From Sulfurimonas sp. (GTDB lineage: Bacteria; Campylobacterota; Campylobacteria; Campylobacterales; Sulfurimonadaceae), in NCBI RefSeq assembly GCF_028694605.1, contig NZ_JAQVKP010000001.1, positions 62,001 to 126,000 of the forward strand: a stretch of 64,000 nt of DNA, written 5' to 3'. The translations under genes and the position numbers were made by a program. The notes under the pieces are model-generated. The model saw nothing but the letters and a program-made list of their open reading frames with translations. It did no database searches and was not told the DNA's origin. Shown piece by piece: positions 38,522-47,402 of this stretch (the first letter of the stretch is position 1; each line of letters opens with the position of its first letter).

Positions 38522-39262
38522 TTATCCTCTGTTTCCATAAAATTGTGTATATGTTACTCTTGGTTTAACAACGATAGAAGGAGTGTTTGTCGGACAAACT
38601 TCTTGGCATACACCGCAACCTATACATCCGTCATAGATTTCAGGTCGCATGCCGCCGCCGCTATCTCTTACCATAGCGATGGCGCTTAGTGGATTTGGTA
38701 TAGGGCACATATCGGCACAAAGTGTACACTCTTTGCCCTCAAAAGAGTCAAATTTTTCTAAAAGTTTCTCTTCAAGCGGGTTTATGTTAACAACTGAGTC
38801 GGTAAATTTGTGCATTCTCTCATTGTAACCCTTTGGAATAGGTGTACCTTTTATCGCTATACAAGTATCAGGAAACTCCAGCACCGCTATACCCATTTTG
38901 ATATCTTCTGGTTTTTCACAGTGGTGATCAAGCGCACCGCTAGGACATGCAAGAACACAGGGAACGGCACTGCACGCATAGCAGCCCCTCTCGTTTGCGT
39001 CGATGTATGGTGTTCCAACGCCATGCCCGTTAACAAAGTCGGCAAGTTTGATGGAGTGGTAAGGGCAGACCTGAAGACACTGACCGCATTTAATGCAGAG
39101 TGCTAAAAACTTCTTCTCATCCACTGCTCCGGGTGGTCGCAGTCTGTTTTCGGCTCTGAGTACATAAGGAGAAAAAACCATTCCGCTGCCCAGTACCAGA
39201 CCCAAAACACCGAGTGTAGAGTATTTGATAAACTCTCTTTTGTCTGTTTTCACTTTTTCCAA
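38522..39262 (-). CDS. nosG: NapG/NosG-type periplasmic ferredoxin
   Basis: A 246-residue protein with a twin-arginine-like start region followed by a hydrophobic stretch (KREFIKYSTLGVLGLVLGSG; only one Arg is clear) and four [4Fe-4S] motifs, including CIKCGQCLQVC, CYACSAVPCVLAC, CTLCADMC and CIGCGVCQEVC. With NosH it should form a menaquinol dehydrogenase branch for N2O reduction. It is 3 bases from nosD and 5 from nosC1. Confidence 0.9.
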   Translation of the reverse strand: MEKVKTDKREFIKYSTLGVLGLVLGSGMVFSPYVLRAENRLRPPGAVDEKKFLALCIKCGQCLQVCPYHSIKLADFVNGHGVGTPYIDANERGCYACSAVPCVLACPSGALDHHCEKPEDIKMGIAVLEFPDTCIAIKGTPIPKGYNERMHKFTDSVVNINPLEEKLLEKFDSFEGKECTLCADMCPIPNPLSAIAMVRDSGGGMRPEIYDGCIGCGVCQEVCPTNTPSIVVKPRVTYTQFYGNRG

Positions 39263-39265
39263 AAT

Positions 39266-40483
39266 CTATCCTTCTATTTTAATTATAGGTTCTTTATCTT
39301 CAAACAAAAAAAGCGGTTTTGAAAACGGCGCCAATTTTGCTAAAAAATTGAGTAGAGAAATAACAGGTGAGCCGTAAAAAAATTTTACATTCGGATTGTA
39401 AACCCAAAGCTGATCTGCATACTGATACACTTTATGCGGCGTGTCTCCTATGTTGTCTCCATTTTTGTCAAATCCCTCATAGTTATCCCAATAGTTTTGA
39501 GATATATCATTGTTGTATGTTTTGCTAGATTTTCCGTCATTTACAACATCTTCTATATTTCCCATTACTTTGTTATTTTTGATAACATTGCTTTCACTGA
39601 GTGAGTGGAAGCGAAAACCCTCTGAATTATAGAGAATTTTGTTGTTCTCTATAAAGTTTTGTGTATCAGGCTCAAAAGAAGATCTGTCGATATACATCCC
39701 TTGTGCACAGTATAAAATAGTGTTATCCTTGATGGTAAAGCTTGATGCCTCTTTCATGCCTATACCCATACCGGTAGCTCCAAGCGAACTTTTTACAAAG
39801 TTGCCCGTTGCTATGGTGTCTTTGGAGTACATAAAAAATATCCCTACCGAGTTGTACTGATATCGGTTGTTACGTACTATATTTTTACCTGCATACATAA
39901 AGTGTAAAGAGTATCTGCAATACTCGCCGATGTTCTCTTCGATGATATTTCCATGACTATACCAAACAACCATATCTCTTGAATGGATAAGTTTGTTTTT
40001 TTTAACGATATTGTCGTTGCTATACCAAAGTCTTAACCCGTCCCCCTTGAGTCCCAGTTCAAAATCTTTAGAAGTTATGGTGTTGTTTGCAATAATAGAG
40101 TTGCGTACCATCTGCATATCGATACCAAAAAGACAATTATCTATGACACACTCGCTTATCTCACACTGGCTTGCATCGGAGATAGTAATTGCTGCATCGA
40201 TTTTTTCATGTCTATCGCCACTGTTAATAATTTTAAGATTTTTAAGTGTCACATAAGAGCTTTTTATCTGAACGACAGTTCCTTTGTTTTCTCCATCAAT
40301 AACGACACCGGCTTCTTTTCCTATAATCGTTAATGGCTTATTTATAACCAGATTTCCTTTGTAAACACCGGCAGGAAGTTTCAAAATAGAGCCACTCGGC
40401 GCAGCATCAATGGCTTCTTGCAATATATTTGCCCCAAACAAAGGCAAAACGAGAGCCAATAGTGCAAAAAGCGGCTTGAACAT
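39266..40483 (-). CDS. nosD: NosD periplasmic copper-centre assembly protein
   Basis: A 405-residue exported protein: signal peptide MFKPLFALLALVLPLFG, then a right-handed parallel beta-helix with many NosD/CASH repeats (for example NTITSKDFELGLKGDGLRL and NNKILYNSEGFRF). NosD works with NosFY in building the tetranuclear CuZ centre. It lies between nosB and nosG with gaps of 5 and 3 bases. Confidence 0.93.
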   Translation of the reverse strand: MFKPLFALLALVLPLFGANILQEAIDAAPSGSILKLPAGVYKGNLVINKPLTIIGKEAGVVIDGENKGTVVQIKSSYVTLKNLKIINSGDRHEKIDAAITISDASQCEISECVIDNCLFGIDMQMVRNSIIANNTITSKDFELGLKGDGLRLWYSNDNIVKKNKLIHSRDMVVWYSHGNIIEENIGEYCRYSLHFMYAGKNIVRNNRYQYNSVGIFFMYSKDTIATGNFVKSSLGATGMGIGMKEASSFTIKDNTILYCAQGMYIDRSSFEPDTQNFIENNKILYNSEGFRFHSLSESNVIKNNKVMGNIEDVVNDGKSSKTYNNDISQNYWDNYEGFDKNGDNIGDTPHKVYQYADQLWVYNPNVKFFYGSPVISLLNFLAKLAPFSKPLFLFEDKEPIIKIEG

Positions 40484-40488
40484 GTTAA

Positions 40489-41271
40489 TTACTTTTGCAT
40501 CTCACGAAGAGCTTTTTGCTTTGCGAAGAACGCCAAAAGGCTCAACAGACCGATTGCTACAATAAGATAAAAACCGATAGTCGGGTAAGAGTGTGTTGTA
40601 AACTGAGCAATCTTTCCATCACCAAAAACAGTCGGCATAAAAGGTTTAATTTTAAATGCACCCCAGTCATGCAGATTGTGTCCAAACCAGTAGAGCCAGT
40701 ATGAGTAGTCGGCAATAAAAAGAAGCGGAAGCGATGCAGGAACAAGCATGATAAAGTTGAGTATTTTTGTGTTGTAAGCTATAAAATAAATCATCCCCAA
40801 AGAGAGTGCCAAAAGCGCATAGATACCAATTTCACGCTCTATTATTCCGCCAACCCACATCGGATCCATTCCGACATAGTGGTTGATAGTGTTCATCTCA
40901 TGTACTTCACCGCTATATCCGTCAAAGTGAAAAAAGACAGGAATGCCGAGCGGAAACGCCTCTTTTGGGTAGTTTGGAGCTTCAAGCGAAACAGCCCAGA
41001 TAGGCATAGAAGCAACACCTATCTCTGAGGCAGAGGCTATCATCTCGTCAAGGTTGTTATGCGCCTCTTTGGGTGTTGTAACACTTTTATATCTGCCTTG
41101 ATTGTAGAGATTCCAGACACTTTTACTGAGTGAAGATATCTCTTCAGGCTTACCGGCATGAATCTTGTTTAATGTGCCATGAAAAGCAATCATGGGAAAA
41201 GTAAAAGAAAAAGTCAATATGAGGAGGGCTAGTGTTGCAAATACTCTCGCTTTTATGATACTTGGATGCAT
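40489..41271 (-). CDS. nosB: NosB-type membrane protein of clade II nos clusters
   Basis: A 260-residue polytopic membrane protein placed directly after nosZ, the diagnostic position of NosB in Campylobacterota and other clade II clusters. About five hydrophobic helices; a histidine-rich region (GHNLHDWGAF, NTINHYVGMD) is notable. The start at 41271 (MHPSIIKA) is chosen because AAAGGAA lies just upstream; the longer ORF to 41307 lacks one. The molecular role of NosB is not established. Confidence 0.82.
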   Translation of the reverse strand: MHPSIIKARVFATLALLILTFSFTFPMIAFHGTLNKIHAGKPEEISSLSKSVWNLYNQGRYKSVTTPKEAHNNLDEMIASASEIGVASMPIWAVSLEAPNYPKEAFPLGIPVFFHFDGYSGEVHEMNTINHYVGMDPMWVGGIIEREIGIYALLALSLGMIYFIAYNTKILNFIMLVPASLPLLFIADYSYWLYWFGHNLHDWGAFKIKPFMPTVFGDGKIAQFTTHSYPTIGFYLIVAIGLLSLLAFFAKQKALREMQK

Positions 41272-41402
41272 GAAAGAGTTCCTTTGTTGAATAAAATAAA
41301 ATTTCAAAATTTGAGATAAATATTCAAATTCTATTTTAGATGTATTATATAATAAAATTTCTTTTATAAGATTGATTTATGAAATTTTTTTAATTTTTTG
41401 GC

Positions 41403-41440
41403 ATAAAAAAAGGGGGAAAGAATAAATTCCCTCCCCCTTT
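41403..41440 (-). terminator. Rho-independent terminator after nosZ
   Basis: On the minus strand AAAGGGGGA (from 41440) and TCCCCCTTT (to 41409) form a 9-bp GC-rich stem followed by seven Ts. It lies 19 bases after the nosZ stop and before nosB, so it should end most nosZ transcripts and allow only partial read-through into the maturation genes. Confidence 0.85.
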
Positions 41441-41458
41441 GCAACTCTTTAAAAAAAT

Positions 41459-44059
41459 TTAGAAGAGATTTGCGTTTTGATCTACCCATTTTAGGTATTC
41501 AATGATGTTCTTAGTCTCTTTTTCATCCATATGCTGGTTTGGCATTCTTAGGTTGAAGTAGTCAATCATACCTTTAACATACGGATCGGTGTACATTTTT
41601 TCAGGGTTCATGATAAAGTCTTTTACCCACTTCTCACCGTTTTCTCCATGTCTTTGAAGAACACCGGTTAAGTCAGGACCAGAAGATACTTTACCGATAA
41701 CGTGACATCCGCCACATCCGCCTTCGCCAAATGCTTTTTCACCCGCAGCCGCAGCAGCTGACTGTTTTGTAGCGATAAGTCTCACAAGCGCATCTTTTGC
41801 TCTGATACCGACATCCGCAGTTTTAACCATGTACTGCCAAATCATGTTTTCAAATAGAATTGCTTTTTCCATATCACCGGCTTTTACCGCTGCATCAGCT
41901 TGTTTCTTTTGTTCAGGAATCTTTCCATACTGATCCATAGCGTCAGTTACAAGGTCTGCAACAACTTTATGTTTCTCATATTTGTTCTCTTTTAAGAACT
42001 TTACAACAGACTGGATAACGGCATCAGTAGCAGCGTTTGTCGCAACAGTTTTGTCATATTCAGCTTTTAACTGCTCAGGAGACATAGTCTGCATCTTTTT
42101 CTTTTGAGTGCTATCATACTTTTTATTTGGGTCTTTAACCATCAAATAACCCATCATCTCTAAGTGAAGTGCAGAACAAAACTCTGTACAGTAGTAAGGG
42201 AATACACCCTCAATATCAGCAGTAAATTTGATACTTGAAGTTTTACCCGGCTCTAACGATGCGTGAATATTGTAGTGGTCAACTGTAAATCCATGCGCCT
42301 CATCTTGTGCACGCTCAAGGTTTGTAATGTAGAATGTTACTTCATCACCCTTGTTTACTGTGATTCTCTCAGGATTTATGTGAGAACGAACCATAGTTGC
42401 ATAAACAAAAACTTTATTGCCTTTTCTCTCAATTCTCTCTTGACCTGCAAGTGTTTTACCTTCATGGATAGAGTCTGTTCTTGAGTTTGTACCCATTGTA
42501 TATCTTACGTGTCCGTGAAGCTTTTCAGCACGAATCGCAACTGCTTGGTGTGGCTCTCCAAGTGGAAGAGGCATGTCAACAAGCAAGTCCATCTTTTTAC
42601 CGCTAACATCAATCAACTGGTGATTTTGCGGATGCAGAGGTCCAACATTTTGGAATCTGTCAATTGCAAGTTTGTTGAGCGAAATGATATATTTTCCTTG
42701 AGGATCGGCAGATTTCCCTTCCATTCCGCAAAGGTGACCAACGTTATAGTGAACGTTTACTTTATCTAAAACCTTTAGAGTTTTGTAGTTCCACTTTACG
42801 ATTTGGCTATCAACATAAAGTGAAGTATAAACCTCACCGTCAACATTTGAGTATTGGTTATGCAATGGCCCAAGTCCAAGCTCTGCTTGTCCGTGAAGTG
42901 ACTTTTTCATATCTAAGATAGGAATCCCGTAAGGGTCTTTGCCTGCATAATCTTTATTTTTGATAAGCTCTTTAATTTTGCTCCATTTATAAACAGAAGC
43001 GTGTGTGTCAAGCTTTCCACAAACTGTGATGTATTCACCATCCGGAGATACGTCAACTCCGTGTGGAGATTTTGGCTCCGGAATCAAGAAAAGCGCATCA
43101 TTTTTAACTGCAACTTCCATAGGAACTATTTTATGGTTATTGACAACTTTTACATTTTTAGAATCTTTTGCAAGTTCTGCAAGTTTTTTCCAGTTGTAAA
43201 CGTGAAGGTAGTCAGTATCATTTCTACTCATACCGGCTTCGTTTGGCGGCATACCGACTTCAATTCCGCCTGTGTACATTTCAGAGTTAAATGAGTTTGT
43301 AAAACCCCATCCGTCAGAAACACCTTTACCGGAGTCACTTAAGTCTTGCATATAAGGAGGCATCTCAATAGTGAAAGATTCTTTTTCGTTGATTCTTCCC
43401 TTTTTGCTATCAAATCTCCACATTGTTGCACCACCGCGGTAAACCTCTTTGTAGTCTTCAATCGGGTGGTAGTTGTCATCAAAAGGAGCTGCATACTGAC
43501 ACGCTTCGATGATATAATCACTGTTTTGTGTAAAGAACGCTCCACCGTGAGCAGATTTGAAAACAGGGTTTACAACAATCTGTTTTGTTTCAAAGTCTGC
43601 CAAATCGATGATGGCGATACGCGGATTTGCTTTGTCATTTATAGCAAGCCACTTACCGTCATACTTTCCGTCTTTTTCTGAGAGAGCAGGGTGGTGGGTA
43701 TCTCCCCAATTGATTTCTCTTCCTCTGATATTTCCTTGTCTGAGAACTTTTTTAGACTCTTCATCAAAGCCATATCCCTGCCAAGGTTCCGGAGTAAATA
43801 CACCGATGTACTTTAAAATTCTCATTGATGGAACACCATAAACGATTACCTGTCCGGCTTGTCCTGCCGAACTAAAGACAACAAACTCATCTCTAGCACC
43901 TGAAGGGTTGTACGTTTTTGCAGCACGAACAACATCAGTTTCAGTAAGTCCTCTTGCTTTCATTACTTTTTGTAGTTCACCGTCTGCTGCATGCACAAAC
44001 GACGCAGCTACAGAAGCACCGACAAGAAGCGAAACAAGTTTTTTAGAATGCTTAGCCAT
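41459..44059 (-). CDS. nosZ: Nitrous oxide reductase, clade II, with C-terminal cytochrome c domain
   Basis: Reduces N2O to N2 in the periplasm, the last step of denitrification. The 866-residue precursor has a Sec-type signal (KKLVSLLVGASVAASFVHA, no twin arginine), which marks clade II. A seven-bladed propeller holds the CuZ histidines (for example THHP, GGAFF, SPHGVDV, LGPLHN). The cupredoxin CuA site is CTEFCSALHLEMM at about residue 630. The C-terminal ~90 residues are a cytochrome c with GCGGCH and an Met ligand in LRMPN, a fusion typical of Campylobacterota. A perfect Fnr-like palindrome upstream at 44139-44162 is placed as a class II activator site. Confidence 0.98.
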   Translation of the reverse strand: MAKHSKKLVSLLVGASVAASFVHAADGELQKVMKARGLTETDVVRAAKTYNPSGARDEFVVFSSAGQAGQVIVYGVPSMRILKYIGVFTPEPWQGYGFDEESKKVLRQGNIRGREINWGDTHHPALSEKDGKYDGKWLAINDKANPRIAIIDLADFETKQIVVNPVFKSAHGGAFFTQNSDYIIEACQYAAPFDDNYHPIEDYKEVYRGGATMWRFDSKKGRINEKESFTIEMPPYMQDLSDSGKGVSDGWGFTNSFNSEMYTGGIEVGMPPNEAGMSRNDTDYLHVYNWKKLAELAKDSKNVKVVNNHKIVPMEVAVKNDALFLIPEPKSPHGVDVSPDGEYITVCGKLDTHASVYKWSKIKELIKNKDYAGKDPYGIPILDMKKSLHGQAELGLGPLHNQYSNVDGEVYTSLYVDSQIVKWNYKTLKVLDKVNVHYNVGHLCGMEGKSADPQGKYIISLNKLAIDRFQNVGPLHPQNHQLIDVSGKKMDLLVDMPLPLGEPHQAVAIRAEKLHGHVRYTMGTNSRTDSIHEGKTLAGQERIERKGNKVFVYATMVRSHINPERITVNKGDEVTFYITNLERAQDEAHGFTVDHYNIHASLEPGKTSSIKFTADIEGVFPYYCTEFCSALHLEMMGYLMVKDPNKKYDSTQKKKMQTMSPEQLKAEYDKTVATNAATDAVIQSVVKFLKENKYEKHKVVADLVTDAMDQYGKIPEQKKQADAAVKAGDMEKAILFENMIWQYMVKTADVGIRAKDALVRLIATKQSAAAAAGEKAFGEGGCGGCHVIGKVSSGPDLTGVLQRHGENGEKWVKDFIMNPEKMYTDPYVKGMIDYFNLRMPNQHMDEKETKNIIEYLKWVDQNANLF

Positions 44060-44138
44060 TTTTCTCTCCTTAAATTAGTTTGAGGTTTTTATAATAATAC
44101 TCAAATCACAAATGTATATTAGAAAAAAGGGAAGGGTT

Positions 44139-44162
44139 AAAATTTGACACCGGTCAAATTTT
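44139..44162 (-). promoter_or_regulatory. Fnr/Crp-type palindrome upstream of nosZ
   Basis: A perfect inverted repeat with 10-bp arms (AAAATTTGAC / GTCAAATTTT) and ACCG spacer; the core TTGAC-N4-GTCAA is one base per half-site from the Fnr consensus TTGAT-N4-ATCAA. On the minus strand, TAATAT at 44121-44116 could be the -10 element, giving a start near 44109 and placing the palindrome centre at about -41.5. It also lies just after the 44180 gene stop and could act in its termination. Confidence 0.68.
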
Positions 44163-44179
44163 ACAATTAATTTTAAAAT

Positions 44180-45115
44180 TTAAGGTTTAGTGTGTGTAAT
44201 TAAATCGTCCAAATCACTTTTAAGATTTTTCAGTTTCTTGGCCGAAATGCTTAGTTCTTCAAAAGATTGGATAATGGCGTCTTCTTTCTTTTTAAGCTCT
44301 TTATCCCTAGAGTCTTCACTCATTGCATAGATAAGTTCTACCAAATTTTCTATATTTTGTTCTACTATCTCAAGGGATTTGTATGTATGCTCCATCGATT
44401 GTGTGGAGGATGCGATGGAATCGTTTATTTTTTGTACAAGTTTATTGAAATTCTCTTTTGCTTCGAGTATATCGTTATTGTTATCTTCTATCTCTATGGG
44501 TTTGAGTGTTTTTATGGAAGTTTGAGAAAGTATCTCTTTGGAAGCTAAGAGAAATTTTTGAATAAAAGTGATGACATTTTTGAGTTGCGTAAAGAGATAG
44601 AGCAAAAGAGAGACTAAAATAAAAAAAAGCAGATATTGAACTGCGGTGTAGATATTTTGCTCTTGGTTAAAACGTGTGATAGTGCCGTTAATAAAGTTGT
44701 CACTTGCAGCCATAAGAGCACGATTGATATCGTAAATAATTTTTACCTCTTTTTCAAGAAGAATAGTCGAATAGATAGTTTTGTTCTTTATCTGGTCTCT
44801 AAAACGCTGCACGTGAAGATAAAAATCGTTCCATAGTTTTCTTATCTTTTCATCTTTATGCAGCCCTTTTTCTTGGTTGTCCATATTTTCTAAAAAGAGT
44901 TTTATGGAATCGTCCAAAGCTTTTGACGGACTATCTGGATACTTGTAAAAGTAAAAGATATTCTTAGAGATATCTTGCGTAAAGTTTTTTTGTGCATTCA
45001 TAACGGCAATTTCGTTATTGTGGCGTGTTACGTTTTTTGAGGTATGGCTAAAAATAAATGCAAGCAACAGTGAAAAAAGAAAGATAAGTGCACCGATAAT
45101 TTTAATTTTTGTCAT
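44180..45115 (-). CDS. Membrane-anchored helical-bundle sensor-like protein without output domain
   Basis: A 311-residue protein of unknown function. Two hydrophobic helices (about 5-24 and 157-178) flank a ~130-residue periplasmic region rich in helices, resembling the four-helix-bundle sensors of chemoreceptors and PilJ/NarX-type proteins. The cytoplasmic part (180-311) is a long coiled coil without kinase, GGDEF or chemoreceptor signalling motifs. It lies 3 bases after a Crp/Fnr regulator gene and 120 bases before nosZ, so a part in control of denitrification is plausible. Confidence 0.65.
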   Translation of the reverse strand: MTKIKIIGALIFLFSLLLAFIFSHTSKNVTRHNNEIAVMNAQKNFTQDISKNIFYFYKYPDSPSKALDDSIKLFLENMDNQEKGLHKDEKIRKLWNDFYLHVQRFRDQIKNKTIYSTILLEKEVKIIYDINRALMAASDNFINGTITRFNQEQNIYTAVQYLLFFILVSLLLYLFTQLKNVITFIQKFLLASKEILSQTSIKTLKPIEIEDNNNDILEAKENFNKLVQKINDSIASSTQSMEHTYKSLEIVEQNIENLVELIYAMSEDSRDKELKKKEDAIIQSFEELSISAKKLKNLKSDLDDLITHTKP

Positions 45116-45118
45116 AAT

Positions 45119-45775
45119 CTACTCCTCGTAAACAGATAGCAGCGCTTCTTTGTTTAAAACGATAATTTTTGCATTCTTTGAGTCAATAATATCATCCCGT
45201 TTGAGCCTGTTAAGAACCCTTGAGAGTGTTTCTGGCTGAATGTTTAAAATCAATGAGATCTCACTTCTTTTAAGTGAGTTGAACATATCCAAATCATCAT
45301 GAAGCATCATAGCTACTTTTGCAACGGAACTAAAGATAAACTCTCTGTTGATTAGAGACTGTAGCTGACTTGATTTTCCTACCATTTCGTTGACAAGTTC
45401 GAGACACAGATGCCCTTTTGCCAAAAAAAACTCTTTAAATTTTTTATAATCAATCGCAAGAACCTTAGAATCCTCAACGAGTGAGATGTTTGAAAATGAG
45501 AGGAGCCTCTCTTTTTTTAAGTTTGATATATCAGAGATTAGAGACGGTGCATAGATATAGTGAAGAAATATTTCATTGTTATGCTTGTCAATTTTGTAGG
45601 CTTTGGCGACCCCTTGCAGTAAAAAAAGAAGTGTAGTACTCTCTTGTTTTTCATAGTAAAGAACATATCCGCTGGTATAGGAGGTTACAGACGAGAAAGA
45701 GGCAAGCAGTTCCAACTCTGCATCTGCCAAAGATGAAAAAAAATCTAAAGAGGAAAGAGTATCTTTAAGGAACAC
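45119..45775 (-). CDS. Crp/Fnr-family transcriptional regulator
   Basis: A 218-residue regulator with an N-terminal cyclic-nucleotide-binding-like beta barrel (TSYTSGYVLYYEKQES, LLFLLQGVAKAY) and a C-terminal HTH (SLILNIQPETLSRVLNRLKRDDII), the normal Crp/Fnr layout. It lacks the N-terminal Cys cluster of Fnr, so it is not an Fe-S Fnr; members of this branch (Dnr, NnrR, NssR-like) often sense nitric oxide through haem. Its position next to nosZ and a matching palindrome make it the best candidate nos regulator. Confidence 0.88.
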   Translation of the reverse strand: MFLKDTLSSLDFFSSLADAELELLASFSSVTSYTSGYVLYYEKQESTTLLFLLQGVAKAYKIDKHNNEIFLHYIYAPSLISDISNLKKERLLSFSNISLVEDSKVLAIDYKKFKEFFLAKGHLCLELVNEMVGKSSQLQSLINREFIFSSVAKVAMMLHDDLDMFNSLKRSEISLILNIQPETLSRVLNRLKRDDIIDSKNAKIIVLNKEALLSVYEE

Positions 45776-45788
45776 GCTTAGAGCTTAT

Positions 45789-46214
45789 TTATTTAAGATT
45801 TTCGCAACTTTTGGCATCTATATCAAAGCGAAAAAGTTCATTTTTACTGTGCGCACTGTTATAGATGTAGCGAATAGCTATATTTGCTTTTAAAAAACGT
45901 TGTGAGCCGGAGCAGACACCATGCGTGATGGCTTTTTTCATTCTGCCGTGGTCTTCTTGTTTGATTTGCGCATCGCTTTTTGGTGCAGCATCAATTTCAT
46001 AGATATAAACTAAAGTACTATCCTGTGCTTCAACTTTTGTTAGTTTTGTATGTTTGTCTATGGTTTGTGGCAATGATTTTGAGAGTTCGGCAGCGGCAAG
46101 TCTTGCAATTTCTCTATTTTGCTCTTGCATTTTATCAAGAGGCAGTTCCTGTGTAGTAATATTTGATGCAAAAGATAATATAGGAAATAAAATAGCGGTA
46201 AGTAGGAATTTCAT
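45789..46214 (-). CDS. Secreted hypothetical protein
   Basis: A 141-residue protein with a clear signal peptide (MKFLLTAILFPILSFAS), a helical N-terminal part and a strand-rich C terminus with two cysteines (GVCSGSQRF and AKSCENL) that could form a disulfide. I do not recognise the family. It stands between ftsZ and the Crp/Fnr gene on the same strand, 13 bases before the latter. Confidence 0.65.
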   Translation of the reverse strand: MKFLLTAILFPILSFASNITTQELPLDKMQEQNREIARLAAAELSKSLPQTIDKHTKLTKVEAQDSTLVYIYEIDAAPKSDAQIKQEDHGRMKKAITHGVCSGSQRFLKANIAIRYIYNSAHSKNELFRFDIDAKSCENLK

Positions 46215-46274
46215 CTGATTCTCTTTATGTAAATAATTTTAACTCTCCGCACAGCGCAGAGAGAATGTATGGAG

Positions 46275-47393
46275 TTAATCTTGTTGTATTCTCATGTAAG
46301 AAGGAATATCTAAATGGCTACCGTCTAAATCACCGCCAACAACAAGACGAGGGCGTATTTTTTGAATTTGAATAGAAGACTCACTTATAAAATGTTCATT
46401 ATTTGTCACTGCTTTTGCCTCTTTTTCAAAACCGGTAGCAACAATCGTTATTTTTACATAATCTTCAGGAAGTGATTCATCCGTTGAAGTACCAAAAATA
46501 ACATCTGCATCTTCATGTGCACTCTCCTGAACTACTATCATCGCATCATTTATTTCCATCATAGGGAAGTTCGGATGCATATAAAAGTGTACTAAAACGC
46601 CCATAGCTCCATTGATAGAAACATTGTCAAGGAGCGGTGATTCGATTGCCGACTTTATCGCTTCGTATGCTGCGTTTTCGCCTTCATGTTCGCCTACACC
46701 CATAAGCGCCATACCCTTGTGACTCATTACCGTTTTCAAGTCGGCAAAGTCAAGATTGATGTCGTTGTCGCCATTAGCCAAGATAACACCGGCAGTTCCG
46801 CTAACAGCCTGCGCTAAAACGCCATCAACGATTTTAAAACTATCTTTGATGCCAAGTTTTCTGTCAATAATGGAAAGAAGCTTGTCATTAGGGATAACGA
46901 CTATAGAATCACTCTCTTTTTTAAGCTCCTCAAGTCCCATTTTTGCAAGTTTTAATCTTTTTGGCGCCTCAAACATAAAAGGTTTTGTGACGATTGATAT
47001 AGTAAGTGCATCAATCTCTTTTGCAATTTTTGCAACAATAGGAGCAGCACCGGTACCCGTACCACCGCCAAGACCGGCAGAGATAAAGACGATGTCGGCA
47101 CCCTCAAGCGCACTTTTAATCTCTTCATAACTCTCAAGAGCAGACTCTCTGCCGATTTCAGGCTTCATGCCGGCACCAAGACCTTTTGTAAGCTTTGTTC
47201 CGATTTGGATTGTTCTTGCACTTGTTGCATCTTTTAATGCTTGGGCGTCAGTGTTTACCATAATCATTTCTATGCCGCTAACACCATTTTTAATCATGTG
47301 ACCAATCATATTTCCGCCGCCGCCGCCGACTCCAACAGCAACTATCCTCGCCCCGCTAACTTTTTGTGCTTCTTCAATCAAAAACGGTTCCAT
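46275..47393 (-). CDS. ftsZ: Cell-division GTPase FtsZ
   Basis: Tubulin-like GTPase forming the division ring. The 372-residue protein has VGVGGGGGNMI near the N terminus, the tubulin signature GGGTGTGAAP at about 107-116, and a C-terminal partner-binding tail (LDIPSYMR) for FtsA. The start is preceded by AGGAGA. It follows ftsA by 9 bases, the conserved ftsA-ftsZ order. Confidence 0.98.
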   Translation of the reverse strand: MEPFLIEEAQKVSGARIVAVGVGGGGGNMIGHMIKNGVSGIEMIMVNTDAQALKDATSARTIQIGTKLTKGLGAGMKPEIGRESALESYEEIKSALEGADIVFISAGLGGGTGTGAAPIVAKIAKEIDALTISIVTKPFMFEAPKRLKLAKMGLEELKKESDSIVVIPNDKLLSIIDRKLGIKDSFKIVDGVLAQAVSGTAGVILANGDNDINLDFADLKTVMSHKGMALMGVGEHEGENAAYEAIKSAIESPLLDNVSINGAMGVLVHFYMHPNFPMMEINDAMIVVQESAHEDADVIFGTSTDESLPEDYVKITIVATGFEKEAKAVTNNEHFISESSIQIQKIRPRLVVGGDLDGSHLDIPSYMRIQQD

Positions 47394-47402
47394 ATCTTCT
47401 CC

